Assembly (NCBI RefSeq): GCF_001513745.1
Contig: NZ_CP013380.1
Span: 1,240,001-1,304,000 of the forward strand
DNA from: Burkholderia humptydooensis
GTDB lineage: Bacteria > Pseudomonadota > Gammaproteobacteria > Burkholderiales > Burkholderiaceae
DNA length: 64,000 bases
Direction of reading: 5' to 3'
Part shown: positions 59,719-64,000 of the stretch, in pieces
Numbering within the stretch: position 1 is the first letter of the stretch
Layout: every line of letters begins with the position of its first letter
Position numbers and translations under genes: made by a program
The notes under the pieces: generated by a model
Database searches by the model: none
What the model was told of the DNA's origin: nothing
Seen by the model: only the letters and a program-made list of their open reading frames with translations

Positions 59719-62700
59719 TCAGCGGTGCGTCGTCTCGACTTGCTGCATCGGCGTTGCGTCGACGGGCGGCAGCGGCTTGCGTTCGCGCGGCGCGCGCGCG
59801 GGCGGCACGATTTGCGCGGCGGCGGCTTGCGCGGCGCGCAGCTTGTCCGTGTCCGTGTTGACCCAGACAAGGCCGGCGGATTCGAGCACTGTTTCGAGGC
59901 TCGCGCCCGGCGCGGCCGCGACGGGGGCCAGGGCGGGCGCCTCGGCTTGAGCGGCTGCCGGGACGTGCGTCTCGGCGACGGGAGCCGGTTCGTGCGCGAC
60001 ATCCGCTTCGGCCGGCGCGGCCGCGACAGGCGCGGGCTGCTGCGGCTCGGCGGCCGGCGCGGCGACTTCGGACGCTTCCGCGGCCGGCGCCTCGGCCGCA
60101 GCGGCTTCGGCGGGGGCCGTTGCAACCGGAGCGGCTTGCTCGTGCGCGATGTCGGCCGCAGCCGGCTGCGCGTGCGCCGTGGTTGCCGGCGCGGCTTGCT
60201 CGACTTCGGCTTGCGCCGGTGCTTCGACGGGGCGAGCAGGCGCTGCTTCGGCCTCTGCCCCGGCCCGTGCGGTGTCGGCGACTGGCGCTTCGGCCGCCGG
60301 TTGCGGCTCGGCCTTCGCGCCGCTCTCGACATGCGTGACCGTTTCCGCCGCGACGGCTGCCGCCGCGATCGCCGCCGCGCCCGCACCCGCTTGCGCGGCA
60401 TGCTGCGGCTCGTGACCGGCGACGGGCGCGACGCCCCGCTGCGCCGGCTCGGCATGCTCGACCGTTTCAGCCGTCACGCCTTCGCCGCCTTCCGCCGCCT
60501 GCACTGCGCCTTCGTCTTCACGCTCGCGGCGGCCGCCACGGCGACCGCGGCGGCGGCGGCGGCGCTCTTCGCCGTCGCGTGCGTTCGAATCCGCGTCGAC
60601 GCCGGCTTCCGCGCCAGGCGCGTGCATTGGCTTCTCGGCGGCTTCCGCGTGCGCACTTTCGCCGCGGTTCACGGTTTCGAGCGTCGCGGCGTGCGGGGCC
60701 GGCTTGCGGCGCTCGCCGCGTTCACGGCGCTCGCCGCGCGGCGCTTCCGCGGCCTCGGGCGTTTCGGCGCGCTCGCGCGGTTCACGCGGTTCGCGTTGTT
60801 CACGTTGCTCGCGCGGCTCACGGGGTTCGCGGCTTTCGCGCGCTTCGCGGCCTTCCCGGTTGTCCCGGCCGCCGCGTGCTTCGCGGCCTTCGCGCGGCTC
60901 GCGGGTTTCCTTGCCTTCGCGCTCGGCGCGCGGCGCCTGAGCGCGGCCGCCGCCGGCCGCGACCTGGTCGCGCCCGCCCGCCTGCTGCGCGGCGCCGCGA
61001 CGGTTGCGATTGCGATCGCAGCCGCGCTCGGCCTTCTCGCCGCGTTCACCGCGCTCCGCGCGCTCGCGCGCCGGACGCGCGGCCGTTTCCTGCGCGGCGG
61101 GCGCCGGTGCGGGCGCCGCGGCCGGCTGCACGCCGAACAGGCCCTTCAGCCACTTCATGAAGCCGCCGCCGCTCGCGGGCGCGGCGGCCACGGGCGCCGC
61201 CGCTTCCTGCGCGCTCTGGCGCTGCGGCGCGGGGCTCGGCGCCGGACGCTCGGGCGTGATGCCCTTGACGGCCGCTTCCTGGCGCGGCTTCGTTTCCTCG
61301 GCGCGCTTGCTGTAGCCGGTTTCCGCCTCGAGCTCGCGGGCGGCCTCCTCGGCCATCTTCCACGAGGCGCGCGGATCGTCGAGGCGCGCATCGTCGTGAC
61401 GCAGGCGCTCGAGCTTGTAGTGCGGCGTATCGAGGTGCTTGTTCGGGATCAGCACGACGCCGACCTTGAAGCGCGACTCGATCTTGTTGATTTCTTGACG
61501 CTTTTCGTTGAGCAGGAAGGCCGTGACCTCGACGGGCACCTGGCAGTGGATCGCCGCGGTGTTCTCCTTCATCGCCTCTTCCTGAATGATCCGCAGCACT
61601 TGCAGCGCGGACGATTCGGTGTCGCGGATATGGCCCGTGCCGTTGCAGCGCGGGCAGGTCACGTGGCTGCCTTCGGACAGGGCCGGGCGCAGGCGCTGGC
61701 GCGACAGCTCCATCAGGCCGAAGCGCGAGATCTTGCCCATCTGCACGCGTGCGCGGTCGTGCTTGAGCGCGTCCTTCAGGCGCTGCTCGACCTCGCGCTG
61801 GCTCTTCGCCGATTCCATGTCGATGAAGTCGATCACGATCAGGCCGCCCAGGTCGCGCAGGCGCAACTGCCGGGCGACTTCGTCGGCCGCCTCGAGGTTC
61901 GTGCGGGTGGCCGTTTCCTCGATGTCTGCGCCCTTCGTCGCGCGCGCCGAGTTCACGTCGATCGCGACGAGCGCCTCGGTGTGGTCGATCACGATCGCGC
62001 CGCCCGACGGCAGCGGCACCGTGCGCGAGTACGCGGTCTCGATCTGGTGCTCGATCTGGAAGCGCGAGAAGAGGGGGACGTCGTCGTGATAGCGCTTCAC
62101 CTTGCCGACGTTGTCGGGCATCACGATGTCCATGAACGCGCGGGCCTGATCGTAGATCTCGGTCGTGTCGATCAGGATTTCGCCGATATCCGGCTGGAAA
62201 TAGTCCCGGATCGCGCGGATCACGAGGCTCGATTCGAGGTAGATCAGCATCGGCTGGCCGGGATGGCCGCTTTGCGACGCCGCCTCGATCGCGCGCCAGA
62301 GCTGCAGCAGGTAGTTCAGGTCCCATTGCAGTTCCTCGGCGCTGCGGCCGATGCCCGCCGTGCGGGCGATCATGCTCATGCCGTCGGGGATCTGCAACTG
62401 CGCCATCGTCTCGCGCAACTCCTGGCGCTCGTCGCCCTCAATGCGGCGCGACACGCCGCCGCCGCGCGGGTTGTTCGGCATCAGCACGAGGTAGCGGCCG
62501 GCGAGCGAGATGAAGGTGGTCAGCGCCGCGCCCTTGTTGCCGCGCTCTTCCTTCTCGACCTGGACGATCAGCTCCTGGCCTTCGCGCAGCGCGTCCTGGA
62601 TGCGCGCGGAGCGCATGTCGACGCCTTCCTTGAAATACTGGCGGGCAACTTCCTTGAACGGCAGGAAGCCGTGGCGGTCTTCGCCGTAGTTGACGAAGCA

Positions 62701-62865
62701 GGCTTCGAGCGACGGCTCGATGCGGGTGACGACGCCCTTGTAGATATTGCCTTTGCGCTGTTCGCGTCCGGCGGTTTCGATGTCGATGTCGATGAGCTTC
62801 TGCCCATCGACGATGGCGACGCGCAGTTCTTCCTGCTGCGTCGCATTGAACAGCATGCGTTTCAT
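59719..62865 (-). CDS. rne: Ribonuclease E
   Basis: 1048 residues. N-terminal S1-type RNA-binding domain ([16 protein letters not shown]), 5' sensor and DNase-I-like domain with catalytic acidic residues in IDFIDMES, and the zinc-link [13 protein letters not shown]. From about residue 520 on the protein is a disordered scaffold with Arg/Glu-rich blocks ([14 protein letters not shown] type) and an Ala/Pro-rich tail, typical of degradosome-organising RNase E of betaproteobacteria. It starts rRNA processing and mRNA decay at the inner membrane. Confidence 0.97.
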   Translation of the reverse strand: MKRMLFNATQQEELRVAIVDGQKLIDIDIETAGREQRKGNIYKGVVTRIEPSLEACFVNYGEDRHGFLPFKEVARQYFKEGVDMRSARIQDALREGQELIVQVEKEERGNKGAALTTFISLAGRYLVLMPNNPRGGGVSRRIEGDERQELRETMAQLQIPDGMSMIARTAGIGRSAEELQWDLNYLLQLWRAIEAASQSGHPGQPMLIYLESSLVIRAIRDYFQPDIGEILIDTTEIYDQARAFMDIVMPDNVGKVKRYHDDVPLFSRFQIEHQIETAYSRTVPLPSGGAIVIDHTEALVAIDVNSARATKGADIEETATRTNLEAADEVARQLRLRDLGGLIVIDFIDMESAKSQREVEQRLKDALKHDRARVQMGKISRFGLMELSRQRLRPALSEGSHVTCPRCNGTGHIRDTESSALQVLRIIQEEAMKENTAAIHCQVPVEVTAFLLNEKRQEINKIESRFKVGVVLIPNKHLDTPHYKLERLRHDDARLDDPRASWKMAEEAARELEAETGYSKRAEETKPRQEAAVKGITPERPAPSPAPQRQSAQEAAAPVAAAPASGGGFMKWLKGLFGVQPAAAPAPAPAAQETAARPARERAERGERGEKAERGCDRNRNRRGAAQQAGGRDQVAAGGGRAQAPRAEREGKETREPREGREARGGRDNREGREARESREPREPREQREQREPREPRERAETPEAAEAPRGERRERGERRKPAPHAATLETVNRGESAHAEAAEKPMHAPGAEAGVDADSNARDGEERRRRRRGRRGGRREREDEGAVQAAEGGEGVTAETVEHAEPAQRGVAPVAGHEPQHAAQAGAGAAAIAAAAVAAETVTHVESGAKAEPQPAAEAPVADTARAGAEAEAAPARPVEAPAQAEVEQAAPATTAHAQPAAADIAHEQAAPVATAPAEAAAAEAPAAEASEVAAPAAEPQQPAPVAAAPAEADVAHEPAPVAETHVPAAAQAEAPALAPVAAAPGASLETVLESAGLVWVNTDTDKLRAAQAAAAQIVPPARAPRERKPLPPVDATPMQQVETTHR

Positions 62866-63588
62866 TGAACGACTCCAGGCGGCTCTGCCGGCGGCGCGCT
62901 CCGGTTGTCAGGCGGAGCGCGGGGACGACGTCAGGCCGCGCCTTGTTGTGTTGTCACAAGCACGCTGGAGCGGGAACGATGGCGGGAGAATGGCCTGATG
63001 AGGCGCGAACCCATACGGCGGGCCGCGGCCAGAGGGCGCCTGCGAACACGGCTTCAAAGCACACGGCGTCGACACTCCGCGCGCCGCAGGGCGCGCCAAG
63101 CCTCCGACCGGGCACTGCCGCGGGGCGCGGCGCAAGTTGCGCGCGACGCCGGGTGGCGGCATATGCTGCGGCTCGGCCGCAGCGGGGAGTATCGAATCCA
63201 GCCCGACTTTCCCGCCTGGGGTGTTCCTTCCTTGGTTTTGACGTCGCCAAGCCCCGCGCTCTCGCGGGGCCATATCGGGCGCACGCCGTTCTATTCGCAA
63301 CAGGAAGCTGCGCCGGGCCTACATCGCGCCGCGCCGCAGCCTCCAACAAATTCTTTTTGTCCAACATTCCGTTACCGCGGCACGGCTCAAACCGAATCCG
63401 CCTGTGGGCGCGATCCCTGCCTGAGCGCGGTGCCGTGCGTGCAACTTGCTGCTTTCATTCGTGAGGACGAGCAGCACGCCCCGGGCGCAAGTAAAATAAC
63501 AGTTTGCGCTTGCGCCTCGCGCAGTCCGCCCGAAAACCGGCCGATCAGGCCGCTCCGCTACGGAAGGCTGCGCAAAATTATATTCAGT
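62866..63588. other. Divergent rne-rluC intergenic region
   Basis: 723 bases without a gene. It must hold the rne leader, which in E. coli mediates autoregulation. An 8-bp hairpin with tetraloop lies at 63251-63270 (GCCCCGCG/CGCGGGGC). TAAAAT at 63492-63497 is a possible -10 for rluC. Confidence 0.6.
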
Positions 63589-64000
63589 ATGAATGAGTTA
63601 GGCAAAAAATCCCATAATTCGATCGCGAGCGGCCAGGTTTCGCTCATCGAGATCGACGAAAGCGCCGCCGGGCAGCGCATCGACAACTTCCTGCTGCGCG
63701 TCTGCAAGGGCGTGCCGAAGAGTCATATTTACCGGATTCTGCGCAGCGGCGAAGTTCGCGTGAACAAGGGCCGGATCGATGCGCAATACCGGCTCGCGTT
63801 CGGCGACGTCGTGCGCGTGCCGCCCGTGCGCGTCGCGGCGGCCGATCTCGCGCGCGCGGCAGGTCTCGCACCCGTGCCTGCCGCCGCGTTCGAGATCCTG
63901 TTCGAGGACGACGCGATCATCGCGCTGAACAAGCCGGCGGGCGTCGCCGTGCACGGCGGCAGCGGCGTCGCGTTCGGCGTGATCGAGCAGATGCGCCACG
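63589..64000 (+). CDS. rluC: 23S rRNA pseudouridine synthase RluC, 3' truncated by window edge
   Basis: The first 137 codons are visible. After a short tail, an S4 domain ([33 protein letters not shown]) and the beginning of the catalytic domain ([15 protein letters not shown]). RluC modifies U955, U2504 and U2580 of 23S rRNA in E. coli. In gammaproteobacteria it is also divergent from rne, supporting the call. Confidence 0.93.
   Translation, partial: MNELGKKSHNSIASGQVSLIEIDESAAGQRIDNFLLRVCKGVPKSHIYRILRSGEVRVNKGRIDAQYRLAFGDVVRVPPVRVAAADLARAAGLAPVPAAAFEILFEDDAIIALNKPAGVAVHGGSGVAFGVIEQMRH

Noticed and set aside
59725..62868. An open frame of about 1047 codons antisense to rne
   Set aside because: It mirrors the rne reading frame in GC-rich DNA, has Arg/Ala-rich low-complexity translation and no start signal.

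Overview
The window looks like chromosomal DNA of a high-GC betaproteobacterium, most likely Burkholderia, and probably the B. pseudomallei/thailandensis group. The reasons are codons ending almost always in G or C, the order rpsP-rimM-trmD-rplS, the moaA-mobA-moeA cluster, a long RNase E opposite rluC, and many recognisable Burkholderia housekeeping proteins. About 14.3 kb at the left has visibly more A/T-ending codons and is a genomic island whose left end lies outside the window.

Island (1 to about 14301). On the + strand run the 3' part of an HsdM-type DNA methylase, a large protein with an N-terminal Cap4/DUF4297-like nuclease joined to a STAND/NACHT-type ATPase, a protein with a degenerate PD-(D/E)XK-like core, and a large membrane-anchored protein of unknown function. 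This reads as a phage-defence cassette. Next, on the - strand, comes a run of five small genes: a HAD phosphatase of the Swiss-Army-Knife type, two unknowns (one with a disrupted frame), a lipoprotein and a DUF2384-like protein. They diverge from a small XRE regulator, with two near-identical palindromes in the shared promoter. The island ends with a complete PA0069-family radical SAM gene (COG1533, photolyase/SplB-like) on the - strand, preceded by a near-consensus LexA box. The island interrupts the chromosomal PA0069-family gene inside the codons for its CX3CX2C iron-sulfur motif; the 3' remnant (14302-15204) begins at the last two cysteines. Both copies end in QLSLF, the canonical beta-clamp-binding pentapeptide. 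The island therefore breaks a radical SAM gene and carries a divergent, apparently SOS-controlled intact version.

Core, 15.2-28.8 kb: TM2 protein, PQQ-type sugar dehydrogenase, the rpsP-rimM-trmD-rplS operon with double terminators, a Nudix hydrolase, a CobD/CbiB-family protein, rsgA with a Ste24-like M48 protease, orn, mog/darP, pmbA and folA.

28.8-35.4 kb: folA and thyA are separated by two paralogous VpsR-like sigma-54 activators in divergent orientation. Between them lie about 2.6 kb of gene-poor DNA holding a small exported protein, a decayed small ORF, a perfect UUCG hairpin and possible regulatory palindromes.

35.4-49.2 kb: a long FecR/DUF6600 surface protein, an ArsR regulator, small lipoproteins, thioesterase, fumC, a MATE pump, an Ala/Lys-rich exported protein, azlCD with an AraC regulator, creA, two identical tRNA-Asn genes each with its own terminator, and fdxA.

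49.4-64.0 kb: pncB, an LUD-domain protein, an NhaD-like antiporter, a hydroxyacid dehydrogenase overlapping rmuC, a GNAT protein, molybdenum cofactor genes (moeA, mobA, moaA; mog lies at 25.4 kb), rne with a long upstream region, and the start of rluC.
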